A DNA stretch of 64,000 nucleotides from Streptomyces bungoensis (GCF_001514215.1 NZ_KQ948872.1:1-64000); one strand, 5' to 3'. Shown: positions 7,858-16,056, counted from the first letter of the stretch. The notes: a model not told the origin generated them from the sequence alone. Translations and numbers: made by a program.

Positions 7858-9084
7858 CTAGTTGGTGTCCTGGCCGTCGATGCCCAGGCCGGGCAGCAGG
7901 CCCGGCAGGAGCGGCGGGACGGTGACGTCCGGGGGGCTCGTCGGGGGCTTGCCGGTGGACGTGGAGCCGCCGTCGGAGCCCGTCTTCGGCGGGTCGAGCA
8001 GGCCGCCCGTGTTGCCCCCGATCAGGCCGTCGCCGCTGTCACGGGTGGCGGAGCCGCTGGGGCTGCCGGGGCTCGCGTGCTTGCCGGAGGAGGGCGTGCC
8101 GCCGGCGCTGGGCCCGGCCGACCGGTGGGCGCCGGCGGAGCCGGTGGACGACGGTCCGCCGCCCCGCGAGGTGCCCGCGCCGGGCTGGGCGGGGGCCGGC
8201 GGGAGCAGGGACTGCAACGGGGCGACCTCTTGGTCTATGGCGTCGAAGACCGACGACACCTGCTGTTTGACGTCGTGCAGCTGCATCGGCAGCCGGTCGC
8301 TCAGCCGGGTCCAGGCCTCGCGGTGGGACCGGGAGAACGTGGAGAGGGCCTGGATGGGGCCCAGCGACCCGGGGTCGGCCTCGTACGCGGCGTGCAGCAG
8401 TCGGTGGCCCTCGGTGACGTCGCGCTGCATCCCGGAGAGGGTGCGGCGGATCTCGCCGATGGACTCGTGGTCGAGGTGGCCGCCGCGGTCGCGCTCCATG
8501 AGCCGGCGGGCCTCGTTGAGCCGGGTGGAGGCCTGGTCGAGGTACGTCTGGCCGCGCTCGTCGTTGCCGTCGCTCAGGTAGTCGAGCTTGAAGTCCTCGA
8601 TGCCGCGCTTGAGCCCGTAGAGCGAGTCGCCGGGCAGGGCGTCGGAGCTGGCGGAGGCGACCCCGCCGAAGGCCCCGGCGGCCACGCCGACGCTCAGTCC
8701 GCCGGCCGCGAGCCCCTTGGTCAGCCGTGAGCGCGGCCGGAGTTTGCCCAGCGGGCTCGTCGCCCGGTGGGCACCGTGGGCGCGGGAGCGCTGCTCGGGT
8801 AGGGACGCATCCGCCGCTCCGCCCTCCTGGAGCATGGCCTCCATCGCGGCCACCAGCTGGGCCCGCTGGACGACCTTGACGTCGGGGTCGAGCTGCGGCC
8901 TGGGCAGCGCGCCGAGACCCGTCGCGAGGGCCAACAGCTCGCCCTGCTCGGCGTGTTCCTCGGTGGTCGGCGGTGATCCCGCCGGTGCTGCGGACTGCTC
9001 GGCCGCCGTGTCCCGGTCGGACTGCTCCTCCAGGGCCTGGGCGAAGGCGTTCGCCCGCCGGTGCGCCGATACGTTCGCGATCAC
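7858..9084 (-). CDS. rsbN: anti-sigma factor RsbN (DUF5667-type), partner of BldN
   Basis: This protein of about 408 residues lies directly downstream of bldN on the same strand. A cytoplasmic N-terminal region (about 1-125) is followed by one hydrophobic segment near 125-145 (GLAAGGLSVGVAAGAFGGVA), then an extracellular helical domain (about 150-275, DALPGDSLYGLKRGIEDFKL...) and a low-complexity Ser/Pro/Gly tail. This matches RsbN, the membrane anti-sigma factor that holds BldN inactive (published for S. venezuelae, from memory). The longest frame starts at GTG 9093, but that codon overlaps the AGGAGG. The GTG at 9084 (MIANVSAHRR...) has AGGAGG at an ideal 8-nt spacing and is preferred. Confidence 0.92.
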   Translation of the reverse strand: MIANVSAHRRANAFAQALEEQSDRDTAAEQSAAPAGSPPTTEEHAEQGELLALATGLGALPRPQLDPDVKVVQRAQLVAAMEAMLQEGGAADASLPEQRSRAHGAHRATSPLGKLRPRSRLTKGLAAGGLSVGVAAGAFGGVASASSDALPGDSLYGLKRGIEDFKLDYLSDGNDERGQTYLDQASTRLNEARRLMERDRGGHLDHESIGEIRRTLSGMQRDVTEGHRLLHAAYEADPGSLGPIQALSTFSRSHREAWTRLSDRLPMQLHDVKQQVSSVFDAIDQEVAPLQSLLPPAPAQPGAGTSRGGGPSSTGSAGAHRSAGPSAGGTPSSGKHASPGSPSGSATRDSGDGLIGGNTGGLLDPPKTGSDGGSTSTGKPPTSPPDVTVPPLLPGLLPGLGIDGQDTN

Positions 9085-9213
9085 TGGCGGCACCTCCTCT
9101 CGTCATGACGGTCGACTCCCCAGGGGGTCCTGAGGGTTGCACGCCGGGGCCGCTTGCACACGATCGGGTGAGCTGGGTCGGCCAGGCGTGACCACAGGGA
9201 GCCTGTATCCCGC

Positions 9214-9242
9214 ACAACGAGCGGCTCGGCACTTGGGTTACG
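9214..9242 (-). promoter_or_regulatory. candidate sigma-BldN-dependent promoter of rsbN
   Basis: On the minus strand, CGTAAC (9242-9237) is followed after 17 nt by CGTTGT (9219-9214), about 130 nt upstream of the rsbN start. From memory, sigma-BldN promoters read CGTAAC-N16/17-CGTTGA, and rsbN is known to be transcribed by its own target sigma factor in S. venezuelae. The match is 6/6 at -35 and 5/6 at -10. The assignment is an inference from that consensus. Confidence 0.55.
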
Positions 9243-9355
9243 GACGCCGGATGAGTGGATCAAAAAGTCAATGCCCTTTCACGGAACGTGAGTTGACCGT
9301 TACGTGCCGTGGTCGCCGTTCGCCGGTGGTGGGTGGGGTGGGCCGCGGCGGGCGG

Positions 9356-10135
9356 TCAGCGGGCGTCGTCCGGCAGGAGCCGGGCGAGGGTGCGCACGGC
9401 GCGGTACTGGAGTGTCTTGATGGCGCCCTCGTTCTTGCCCATCACCCGGGCGGTCTCGGCGACCGAGAGGCCCTGCAGGAAGCGGAGCGTGACGCACTCC
9501 TGCTGCTGCGGGTTGAGCCTGCGCACGGCGTCCAGCAGGGCGGCGTTGGACAGGGACTCCAGCACGGAGTCCTCCGGGGAGCGCTCGACCTCGTTGGCGT
9601 CGAGCATCTCACCGGTGGTGACCTCCAGCCGGAAGCGGGAGGACTTGAAGTGGTCGGCGACGAGGTTGCGGGCGATCGTCACCAGCCAGGCGCCGAAGTC
9701 GCGGCCCTGCCAGGTGAAGGTGCCGATCCGGCGCAGGGCGCGCAGGAAGGTCTCGCTGGTGAGGTCCTCGGCGGTCGCCTTGCCGCCCACCCGGTAGTAG
9801 ATGTACCGGTACACGGTGTCGCTGTACTGGTCGTAGAGGCGGCCGAAGGCCTCGGCCTCCCCGGCCTGGGCGCGCTCGACGAGGTCCATCATCCGGGCGC
9901 TGTCGCTGTCGGCGGCCGGGCGGCGGGCGGTGGCGCCGCCGGTCACGCGGCCGCGTCTGCCGACGGCGGCGCTGCCCTCGGCCAGCGCGTAGCCCGGGCC
10001 GGCGGGCGCGGCGGTGGCGAAGGCGGGGACGGCGTACGCGGTGGGGACGAAGCCGCGCAGCGTCTCCTTGACCGCGGCGACTGCTGCGCGCAGCGTAGCC
10101 AGGCCCGAGGCGTCAACCCCGACGTGTGGGTACAC
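9356..10135 (-). CDS. bldN: ECF RNA polymerase sigma factor BldN (pro-sigma form)
   Basis: The 259-residue protein has a roughly 85-residue Ala-rich N-terminal extension followed by sigma2 (LVERAQAGEAEAFGRLYDQYSD..., with YRVGGKATAEDLTSETFLRAL as region 2.3-2.4) and sigma4 (NPQQQECVTLRFLQGLSVAETARVMGKNEGAIKTL). The long extension is characteristic of BldN, which is made as a precursor and processed; it controls aerial mycelium genes such as chaplins, rodlins and bldM. The start is GTG 10135 with GGGAG four to five nt upstream. It is followed on the same strand by rsbN. The identity rests on the extension plus the neighbour rsbN. Confidence 0.95.
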   Translation of the reverse strand: MYPHVGVDASGLATLRAAVAAVKETLRGFVPTAYAVPAFATAAPAGPGYALAEGSAAVGRRGRVTGGATARRPAADSDSARMMDLVERAQAGEAEAFGRLYDQYSDTVYRYIYYRVGGKATAEDLTSETFLRALRRIGTFTWQGRDFGAWLVTIARNLVADHFKSSRFRLEVTTGEMLDANEVERSPEDSVLESLSNAALLDAVRRLNPQQQECVTLRFLQGLSVAETARVMGKNEGAIKTLQYRAVRTLARLLPDDAR

Positions 10136-10252
10136 GGGACTCCCAGAGGCAGAGCTTCCATCACGTGCAGTGCGGAACCGTTCACCCGTCGTGGCGACGG
10201 AGAGGTACCGGTTTGCGTCTGAGGAGAATAACGCTTCGTGCAGGCAATGCTA

Positions 10253-10277
10253 CACCGAGTTGCTCAAATCACCGAGT
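10253..10277. promoter_or_regulatory. repeated CACCGAGT motif in the bldN promoter region
   Basis: CACCGAGT occurs at 10253-10260 and again at 10270-10277, 17 nt apart, 118-142 nt upstream of bldN in a conspicuously AT-richer stretch (10140-10400). The first copy, read on the minus strand as CAACTCGGTGTAG, resembles the BldD box (TNACNCWGNGTNA, from memory) with mismatches at the W position and the ends. BldD is a known repressor of bldN. This is a candidate only. Confidence 0.35.
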
Positions 10278-10379
10278 GCGTCGCTTCTGTTGCGGATTGA
10301 TGCCGTATCAGGGGCCGCACCTTGATCGGTTGTTGACCGAAATCTTGCCGTTTTCGGTGAACTACCGGGCGTCTTGAAA

Positions 10380-10945
10380 TGGCCGCGGCATAATCTCGGC
10401 GGGGTCGGGGCGACGGGGCACGGGATCCCGTGGGATCGGCCGGACGCGGTGGACCTGGGGCCGGATCACGGCGGCCCGAGGCCCGAGCCCGGCGCAGGGG
10501 CCGGCCGACGCCGGTCCGAGCCGGTGTCCGCGGGGCCGCACCGCACACCGGACACCCCCAGTGACCACCCGCGCCCGGCGATGCGTGCCCCGAGCGGGGG
10601 AGTGGGGACCTGTGCGGAGCCCTGCGTCCGGAGCCGGACGGTGAAAGTCGGCCCTCGGCCCTCGGCGCTCGCAACCTGCGGCCCGGTCAGCGTCGCGCCC
10701 GGCAGCCGCGAATGCGCGTGCCCGCCGCTCGTCTCGTGCCCGCTGCCCGCCGCCCGACAGCGAGAGTCCGCGCCGGACGCCCGGGGGCGAGGGGGTGCCG
10801 GGACCCGTGCGGGCGGTGGGCGTGCGGGACGCGGTGGACATCGGGAGCCGGGCCGGACCCGACGGACGCGGAACCTCCGCGAGGCGTGCCGGACGCCGGG
10901 CCCCGAGCCTCCGCGCCTCCGCGCCTCCGCGCCGACCCCGTCCGG
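10380..10945. other. long GC-rich non-coding stretch between bldN and the HAD-IB gene
   Basis: About 570 bp without a credible gene. The frames open here have no recognisable domain and are Pro/Arg/Gly-rich, and none has a proper ribosome-binding site. The stretch separates the bldN regulatory region from the 3' end of the HAD-IB gene on the same strand, so it would contain the terminator of that gene and perhaps an extended bldN 5' region. Nothing else was recognised. Confidence 0.5.
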
Positions 10946-11869
10946 CTAGCGGCGGCGGCGGCTCAGCGCGATGGCCGCTGCTGTGCCGCCGGCCACCGCG
11001 CCGACTCCCGCCGCCGCGGGGATGCCGACCTTCGCCGCCTTGCGGCCCGTCCGGTAGTCGCGCAGGCGCCAGTCCTTCTCGCGGGCGTGCCTGCGGAGCT
11101 TGGCGTCGGGGTTGATGGCGTAGGGGTGGCCGACCAGGGAGAGCATCGGGATGTCGTTGTGGCTGTCGCTGTAGGCCGCGCAGCGGGACAGGTCCAGGCC
11201 CTCGGCGGCGGCCAGGGCGCGTACCGCCTCCGCCTTGGCCGGGCCGTGCAGCGGCTCGCCGACCAGCTTGCCGGTGTAGATGCCGTTCACCGACTCCGCG
11301 ACCGTGCCGAGCGCGCCGGTCAGGCCGAGGCGGCGGGCGATCACCGTGGCGATCTCCACGGGGGCCGCCGTGACCAGCCACACCTTCTGGCCCGCGTCCA
11401 GGTGGGCCTGGGCGAGCGCGCGGGTGCCGGGCCAGATGCGGTCGGCCATGTACTCGTCGTAGATCTCCTCGCCGATCGTCTGCAGCTCGGCGACGCGGTG
11501 GCCCTTGACGATGGACAGGGCCGAGTCGCGGGCCTCCTGCATGTGCTCGGGGTCCTCGACGCCGGCCAGCCGGAACCACGCCTGCTGCCAGGCGAACCGG
11601 GCCAGGTCGCGGGTCTCGAAGAACTTCCGCTTGTACAGGCCCCGGCCGAAGTGGAACAGCGCGGCGCCCTGCATCACGGTGTTGTCGAGGTCGAAGAAGG
11701 CGGCGGCCCTGTCGTCGCCGAGGACCGGGAACTCCGGTTCCTCCGCGGCCGGGGCCGCGACGACCTCCTGGGAGGTCTTCCGGGCAGCCTCCGCCGAGGC
11801 CTCGCCTGCCAACACGCTCCGCGCCGTGGCGGAGCGCCTACGGGGGGTGAGCCATCCGAGAGCGGCCAT
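10946..11869 (-). CDS. HAD-IB family phosphatase with C-terminal membrane anchor
   Basis: The 307-residue protein carries the HAD-IB/SerB-like pattern. Motif I is AAFFDLDNTVMQGAALFHFG near 65-85, motif II is VWLVTAAPVEIA near 165-178, and motif III/IV is CAAYSDSHNDIPML near 240. The C-terminus VGIPAAAGVGAVAGGTAAAIALSRRRR is a single hydrophobic segment followed by arginines, suggesting a tail anchor. CicA-like HAD-IB proteins dephosphorylate small phosphomonoesters; the substrate here is unknown. ATG 11869 is used although a clear ribosome-binding site is missing. It is divergent from the glutaredoxin-like gene, with about 108 nt between them. Confidence 0.85.
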   Translation of the reverse strand: MAALGWLTPRRRSATARSVLAGEASAEAARKTSQEVVAAPAAEEPEFPVLGDDRAAAFFDLDNTVMQGAALFHFGRGLYKRKFFETRDLARFAWQQAWFRLAGVEDPEHMQEARDSALSIVKGHRVAELQTIGEEIYDEYMADRIWPGTRALAQAHLDAGQKVWLVTAAPVEIATVIARRLGLTGALGTVAESVNGIYTGKLVGEPLHGPAKAEAVRALAAAEGLDLSRCAAYSDSHNDIPMLSLVGHPYAINPDAKLRRHAREKDWRLRDYRTGRKAAKVGIPAAAGVGAVAGGTAAAIALSRRRR

Positions 11870-11977
11870 GTCGTGAGCATAGCCATTGTGTTCGGTGGTT
11901 CCGGTGCAGCCAGGTTGGGAGGATGTGAACTCTCCGCGATGAACGCGCCGCCCGCGCGTCGGTGGAGAAGCGCGAGA

Positions 11978-12259
11978 ATGGCTGACATGAGTCCCCTCTT
12001 CCGGCGCAGGCCCGCCCCCCAGGAGCGGCTGGTCACCCTCATCCGCAAGCCCGGCTGCCATCTGTGCGACGACGCGCAGGCCGTGATCGAGAAGGTCTGC
12101 GGCGAACTCGGCGTCCCCTGGGAGCGCAAGGACATCACCGAGGACCGCGCGCTGCACGACCAGTACTGGGAGCAGATCCCCGTCGTCCTCGTCGACGGCC
12201 GCCAGCACACGTTCTGGCGGGTGGACGAGGGCCGCCTGCGCAAGGAACTGACCGACTAG
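11978..12259 (+). CDS. glutaredoxin-family (DUF836-like) thiol protein
   Basis: This 93-residue protein has a thioredoxin-like fold signature: VTLIRKPGCHLCDDAQAVIEKV gives a CxxC redox motif (CHLC), IPVVLVDG is the cis-proline region, and the protein ends in a short helix. The order with rex and the hem genes is conserved in streptomycetes. A role in thiol redox homeostasis or in delivering electrons to a reductase is plausible but not shown. The ATG at 11978 has GGAGAAG seven nt upstream and is preferred over the in-frame ATG at 11987. Confidence 0.85.
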   Translation: MADMSPLFRRRPAPQERLVTLIRKPGCHLCDDAQAVIEKVCGELGVPWERKDITEDRALHDQYWEQIPVVLVDGRQHTFWRVDEGRLRKELTD

Positions 12260-12408
12260 TACAAGACCGCGCCGGACGTCGCTTAGGATCGACGGTGTTC
12301 GTCTCGGGGGCGGGATTCGCAAGGAGCGTGCTGCTTTGCCCCCACATCGGGCCCCGGGAAAGACACGCGTGACCCCGGTCACGTTGGCCGGGCAAATCGG
12401 ACACCATC

Positions 12409-12428
12409 TTTGTGCACGCGTTCACAAA
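12409..12428. promoter_or_regulatory. Rex operator (ROP) upstream of rex-hemACD
   Basis: TTTGTGCACGCGTTCACAAA is a near-perfect palindrome matching the Rex operator TTGTGAAC-N4-GTTCACAA known from S. coelicolor (family knowledge). It lies about 76 nt upstream of the rex start codon, overlapping the likely promoter. This indicates that Rex represses its own operon when NADH/NAD+ is low and releases it when NADH rises under oxygen limitation. Confidence 0.9.
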
Positions 12429-12503
12429 GACATAGCCTGCTTTCGACGGGGCGGTCTGGGGACGTATGACCGCCTGCAGCCCCGCTCAACCCGCAGGAGC
12501 ACC

Positions 12504-13268
12504 GTGGCAACTGGCCGAACACACCGACCGGCGACCCGTAGCCGAGGGATTCCCGAGGCCACCGTCGCCCGCCTTCCGCTGTACCTCCGAGCCCTGACCG
12601 CACTGTCGGAGCGCTCGGTCCCCACGGTCTCCTCCGAGGAACTGGCCGCGGCCGCGGGGGTCAACTCCGCCAAGCTGCGCAAGGACTTCTCGTACCTGGG
12701 CTCCTACGGAACGCGCGGTGTCGGCTACGACGTCGAGTATCTCGTCTACCAGATCTCCCGTGAACTCGGCCTCACGCAGGACTGGCCGGTTGTCATCGTC
12801 GGTATCGGCAACCTGGGCGCCGCCCTGGCCAACTACGGCGGGTTCGCCTCCCGCGGTTTCCGCGTGGCCGCGCTGATCGACGCCGACCCGGCGATGGCCG
12901 GCAAGCCCGTCGCCGGCATCCCGGTGCAGCACACCGACGAGCTCGAGAAGATCATCAAGGACAACGGTGTGTCGATCGGCGTGATCGCCACCCCCGCCGG
13001 TGCCGCCCAGCAGGTCTGCGACCGGCTCGTGGCCGCCGGTGTGACCTCCATCCTGAACTTCGCGCCGACCGTGCTGTCCGTCCCGGACGGCGTCGACGTG
13101 CGCAAGGTCGACCTCTCCATCGAGCTGCAGATCCTCGCCTTCCACGAGCAGCGCAAGGCCGGCGAGGAGACCGCCGCCGGCGACGGCGCGCGGCCCGCGG
13201 CCACCCCCCGCGAGGAGTCCGCCGACCAGGGGCCCGACGGGGACGTACCCGCCGTGATGCCGGCATGA
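12504..13268 (+). CDS. rex: redox-sensing transcriptional repressor Rex
   Basis: The 254-residue protein has an N-terminal winged helix (about 15-75; PTVSSEELAAAAGVNSAKLRKDFSYLG) and a Rossmann NAD(H)-binding domain (VVIVGIGNLGAALANYGG, GIGNLG at 100-105). It ends with the helix VDLSIELQILAFHEQ that swaps between subunits in Rex dimers, plus a short acidic tail. The sequence is close to S. coelicolor Rex, as far as memory allows. The start is GTG 12504 with AGGAG five nt upstream. The stop overlaps the hemA start (ATGA at 13265), so rex is translationally coupled to the heme genes. Confidence 0.98.
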   Translation: MATGRTHRPATRSRGIPEATVARLPLYLRALTALSERSVPTVSSEELAAAAGVNSAKLRKDFSYLGSYGTRGVGYDVEYLVYQISRELGLTQDWPVVIVGIGNLGAALANYGGFASRGFRVAALIDADPAMAGKPVAGIPVQHTDELEKIIKDNGVSIGVIATPAGAAQQVCDRLVAAGVTSILNFAPTVLSVPDGVDVRKVDLSIELQILAFHEQRKAGEETAAGDGARPAATPREESADQGPDGDVPAVMPA

Positions 13269-14944
13269 GTCTCCTCGTCGTCGGGCTGAGCCACCGCAGC
13301 GCCCCGGTCAGCGTGCTGGAGCGCGCCGCGCTGGCCGCGGAGGCCCAGGCCAAGCTGCTGCAGGACACCGTCGCCGCCGAGCCGGCCACCGAGGCCGCCG
13401 TCCTCGCCACCTGCAACCGGATCGAGCTGTACGCCGACGTGGACAAGTTCCACGCCGGTGTCGCCGAGCTGTCCACGCTGCTCGCCCAGCACAGCGGCGT
13501 CGGCCTGGAGGAGCTCACCCCCTACCTCTACGTGCACTACGAGGACCGGGCCGTCCACCACCTGTTCTCGGTGGCCTGCGGACTGGACTCGATGGTCGTC
13601 GGCGAGGGGCAGATCCTCGGCCAGATCAAGGACTCCCTGGCCCGCGCCCAGGAGCTGCACACGGCCGGCCGGCTGCTGAACGACCTGTTCCAGCAGGCCC
13701 TGCGGGTCGGCAAACGCGCCCACTCCGAGACCGGCATCGACCGCGCCGGCCAGTCCCTGGTCACCTTCGGCCTGGAGCAGCTGGCCGCGGGCGGTGCCAT
13801 ACCGGCCTGGGCGGCGGGGCGGACGGCGCTGGTCATCGGCGCCGGCTCGATGTCCTCGCTGGCCGCCGCGACGCTCGCGCGCGTCGGCGTCTCCGAGGTC
13901 GTCGTCGCCAACCGTACCTTCGAGCGCGCCGAGCGCCTCGCCCAGATCCTCGCCGAGGGCGACGACACGACGGTGGCGGCCCGCGCGGTACCGATGGACG
14001 CGGTGCCGGGCGAGCTGACACGTGCCGATGTCGTCGTCTCCTGCACGGGTGCCACGGGCCTGGTCCTGACGGCCGAGGCGGTCGCGCTGGCGGTCGAGGG
14101 CCGCACCGGGCAGCCGGCCGCCGAGATCGCCCCGGAGGCCGAGGAGCCCCGCACGCCGCTGCTGCCGGCCGGCGCCGACGACAACTGCCCGCTGGACCTG
14201 GCCGCCGCACAGCCCGGCTTCTCCGTCGCCGGGGAGGCCGCCGTCGCCGGCATGGACGCGGCCACCCTCGAACAGCACGCGGCCTGGGCCGCGGGAGCCA
14301 CGGTGGACCGGCGCGAGCGCCGTACCCCCGAGGCCGACGCCGAGCTGATCGCCGCGCTCGCCGCGACCGCCGCCACCGTCGGCCGCATCCCCGAGCGGCG
14401 CAGGCCCGAGCCCGTCGCCGAGGTCCCGCGCCCGGCGCCCGCCCTGTTCCTCCTCGACCTCGCCATGCCCCGCGACATCGACGCCGCCGTGCACCGGCTG
14501 GCCGGGGTGCGCCTGGTGGACATCGAGTCCCTCGCCGAGGCCTCCGCCGACGCGCCGATGGCGGCCGACGTCGACCAGGTCAGGCGTATCGTCTCCGACG
14601 AGGTCGCGGCCTTCGGCGCGGCGCAGCGGGCGGCGCACATCACGCCGACCGTGGTGGCGCTGCGCACCATGGCCGCCGACGTCGTCGCCGGCGAGATCGC
14701 ACGGCTCGACGGCCGCCTGCCCGACCTGGACGAACGCCAGCGCGGCGAGATCCGGCAGGCCGTGCACCGGGTCGTCGACAAGCTGCTGCACGCGCCGACC
14801 GTACGGGTCAAGCAGCTCGCCGCCGAACCCGGCGGCGCCGGGTACGCGGACGCGCTGCGCACCCTCTTCGACCTCGACCCCGAGACGGTCGCCGCCGTCT
14901 CCCGGGCCGGGGACAGCACGGACGAGAAGGACCGACCGGCATGA
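13265..14944 (+). CDS. hemA: glutamyl-tRNA reductase
   Basis: This is the first committed enzyme of C5 tetrapyrrole synthesis, reducing Glu-tRNA to glutamate-1-semialdehyde with NADPH. The catalytic Cys50 sits in ATCNRIELY, GEGQILGQIK follows at 113-122, the NADPH domain begins ALVIGAGSMSSLAA near 188, and the C-terminal dimerisation helices start near residue 440. At 559 residues the protein is about 110 longer than most homologues. The extra segment, about 278-391, is Ala/Glu/Pro-rich and lies in the NADPH-binding domain before LFLLDLAMPRDID. From memory, streptomycete HemA proteins share such an insert. Both its start and its stop overlap neighbours (ATGA), giving a coupled rex-hemA-hemC-hemD unit. 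Confidence 0.97.
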   Translation: MSLLVVGLSHRSAPVSVLERAALAAEAQAKLLQDTVAAEPATEAAVLATCNRIELYADVDKFHAGVAELSTLLAQHSGVGLEELTPYLYVHYEDRAVHHLFSVACGLDSMVVGEGQILGQIKDSLARAQELHTAGRLLNDLFQQALRVGKRAHSETGIDRAGQSLVTFGLEQLAAGGAIPAWAAGRTALVIGAGSMSSLAAATLARVGVSEVVVANRTFERAERLAQILAEGDDTTVAARAVPMDAVPGELTRADVVVSCTGATGLVLTAEAVALAVEGRTGQPAAEIAPEAEEPRTPLLPAGADDNCPLDLAAAQPGFSVAGEAAVAGMDAATLEQHAAWAAGATVDRRERRTPEADAELIAALAATAATVGRIPERRRPEPVAEVPRPAPALFLLDLAMPRDIDAAVHRLAGVRLVDIESLAEASADAPMAADVDQVRRIVSDEVAAFGAAQRAAHITPTVVALRTMAADVVAGEIARLDGRLPDLDERQRGEIRQAVHRVVDKLLHAPTVRVKQLAAEPGGAGYADALRTLFDLDPETVAAVSRAGDSTDEKDRPA

Positions 14945-16056
14945 CAGAGCCACGTGAGCCGCAGGGGCGCGCCGGTGTCGAGAACCCGAGCGCGCGGAGG
15001 CCCGAAGGGTTGAGCACGGTCGGGTTCTCGACACCGGCTGGAGCGCCCCGAAGGCGAACACACGACAATGGGGCGTTGCGACTGGGGACCAGGCGGAGCA
15101 AGCTCGCCATGGCCCAGTCCGGCCAGGTGGCGGAGGCCGTCCGCCGGGTGACCGGGCGGCCCGTCGAGCTGGTCGAGATCACCACGCACGGCGACGTCGA
15201 CCGATCGCACCTGACGCAGATCGGCGGCACCGGCGTGTTCGTCACGGCGCTGCGCGACGCGCTGGTGCGGGGCGAGGTCGACTTCGCGGTTCATTCGCTC
15301 AAGGACCTGCCGACCACGCAGCCCGAGGAGCTGGTCCTGGCCGCCGTACCGGAGCGCGAGGACCCCCGCGACGTGATCGTCGCGCGCGACGCGCTGAAGT
15401 TCACGGACCTGCCGCGCGGCGCCCGCATCGGCACGGGTTCCCCGCGCCGCATGGCGCAGCTGAACGCGTACGCCCGCACGCACGGCCTGGACATAGAGAC
15501 GGTCCCGATACGGGGCAACGTCGACACCCGGATCGGCTTCGTGCACGCCGGCGAGCTGGACGCGGTGGTGCTGGCCGCGGCCGGCCTCAACCGCATCGGC
15601 CGCTCCGACGAGGTGACCGACTTCCTGTCGGTCGACACGGTTTTGCCCGCCCCCGGCCAGGGGGCCCTGGCGATCGAGTGTGCCGCGGACCACGCGGACC
15701 TCGTCGCCGCGCTCGGTGAGCTCGACGACCCGTTCACGCGGGCCGCCGTGACCGCCGAACGGTCACTGCTCGCCGCCCTGGAGGCCGGCTGCAGCGCCCC
15801 GGTGGGCGCGCTGGCCGACTTTCCCCCACTCTCGGCTCCGCTCGAGCGGGGGGACCCCCAGGCCGACGGGCAGTCTGTCAAGGAAATGCGCCTGCGCGGC
15901 GTCGTCGGCACGACCGACGGCACCTGCATGGTGCAGCTGTCCACCACCGGTCCCGTGCCCCGGACACACGACGGGGCGACGGCACTCGGGCGTGAACTCG
16001 CCTCCGAGATGCTCGCCCAGGGCGCGGCCGGTCTGATGGGGGAGCGAGCACAGTGA
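14941..16056 (+). CDS. hemC: porphobilinogen deaminase (hydroxymethylbilane synthase) with palindromic insertions
   Basis: This enzyme condenses four porphobilinogen molecules. HSLKDLPT (K121, D122) is the active-site region, GTGSPRRMAQL and VPIRGNVDTRIG bind the growing chain, and EAGCSAPVGAL holds C284, to which the dipyrromethane cofactor attaches. Two features are odd. Residues about 4-43 are an insertion encoded by a long inverted repeat, so the normal ALRLGTRRSKLAM start is pushed 44 residues in. Residues about 294-307 (FPPLSAPLERGDPQ) are encoded by a second GC-rich palindrome. Both are in frame, and all catalytic residues are intact, so the enzyme is probably functional. ATGA overlap with hemA. 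Confidence 0.95.
   Translation: MTEPREPQGRAGVENPSARRPEGLSTVGFSTPAGAPRRRTHDNGALRLGTRRSKLAMAQSGQVAEAVRRVTGRPVELVEITTHGDVDRSHLTQIGGTGVFVTALRDALVRGEVDFAVHSLKDLPTTQPEELVLAAVPEREDPRDVIVARDALKFTDLPRGARIGTGSPRRMAQLNAYARTHGLDIETVPIRGNVDTRIGFVHAGELDAVVLAAAGLNRIGRSDEVTDFLSVDTVLPAPGQGALAIECAADHADLVAALGELDDPFTRAAVTAERSLLAALEAGCSAPVGALADFPPLSAPLERGDPQADGQSVKEMRLRGVVGTTDGTCMVQLSTTGPVPRTHDGATALGRELASEMLAQGAAGLMGERAQ
14964..15049. repeat. long inverted repeat inserted near the 5' end of hemC
   Basis: Perfect 19-bp arms GCCGGTGTCGAGAACCCGA (14971-14989) and its complement (15020-15038) enclose 30 nt. The outer arms GGGGCGC (14964-14970) and GCGCCCC (15043-15049) extend the pairing past a short bulge. The whole element lies in frame within the hemC coding sequence, in a segment absent from the S. 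coelicolor protein as remembered. It looks like a small mobile palindromic (REP/MITE-like) element. Confidence 0.8.
15820..15860. repeat. short GC palindromic element within hemC
   Basis: The element begins TTTCCCCCACTCTCGG and ends GCGGGGGGACCCCCA. A CCCCC/GGGGG pair encloses a CTCTCGG...CTCGAG core. From memory this sequence type is one of the abundant dispersed repeats of Streptomyces genomes, usually intergenic. Here it falls in frame inside hemC, between the codons for ALAD and ADGQ. Confidence 0.7.

Noticed and set aside
10374..10949. Possible genes in the bldN - HAD-IB interval
   Set aside because: Pro/Arg/Gly composition, no ribosome-binding site and no recognisable domain; treated as non-coding.
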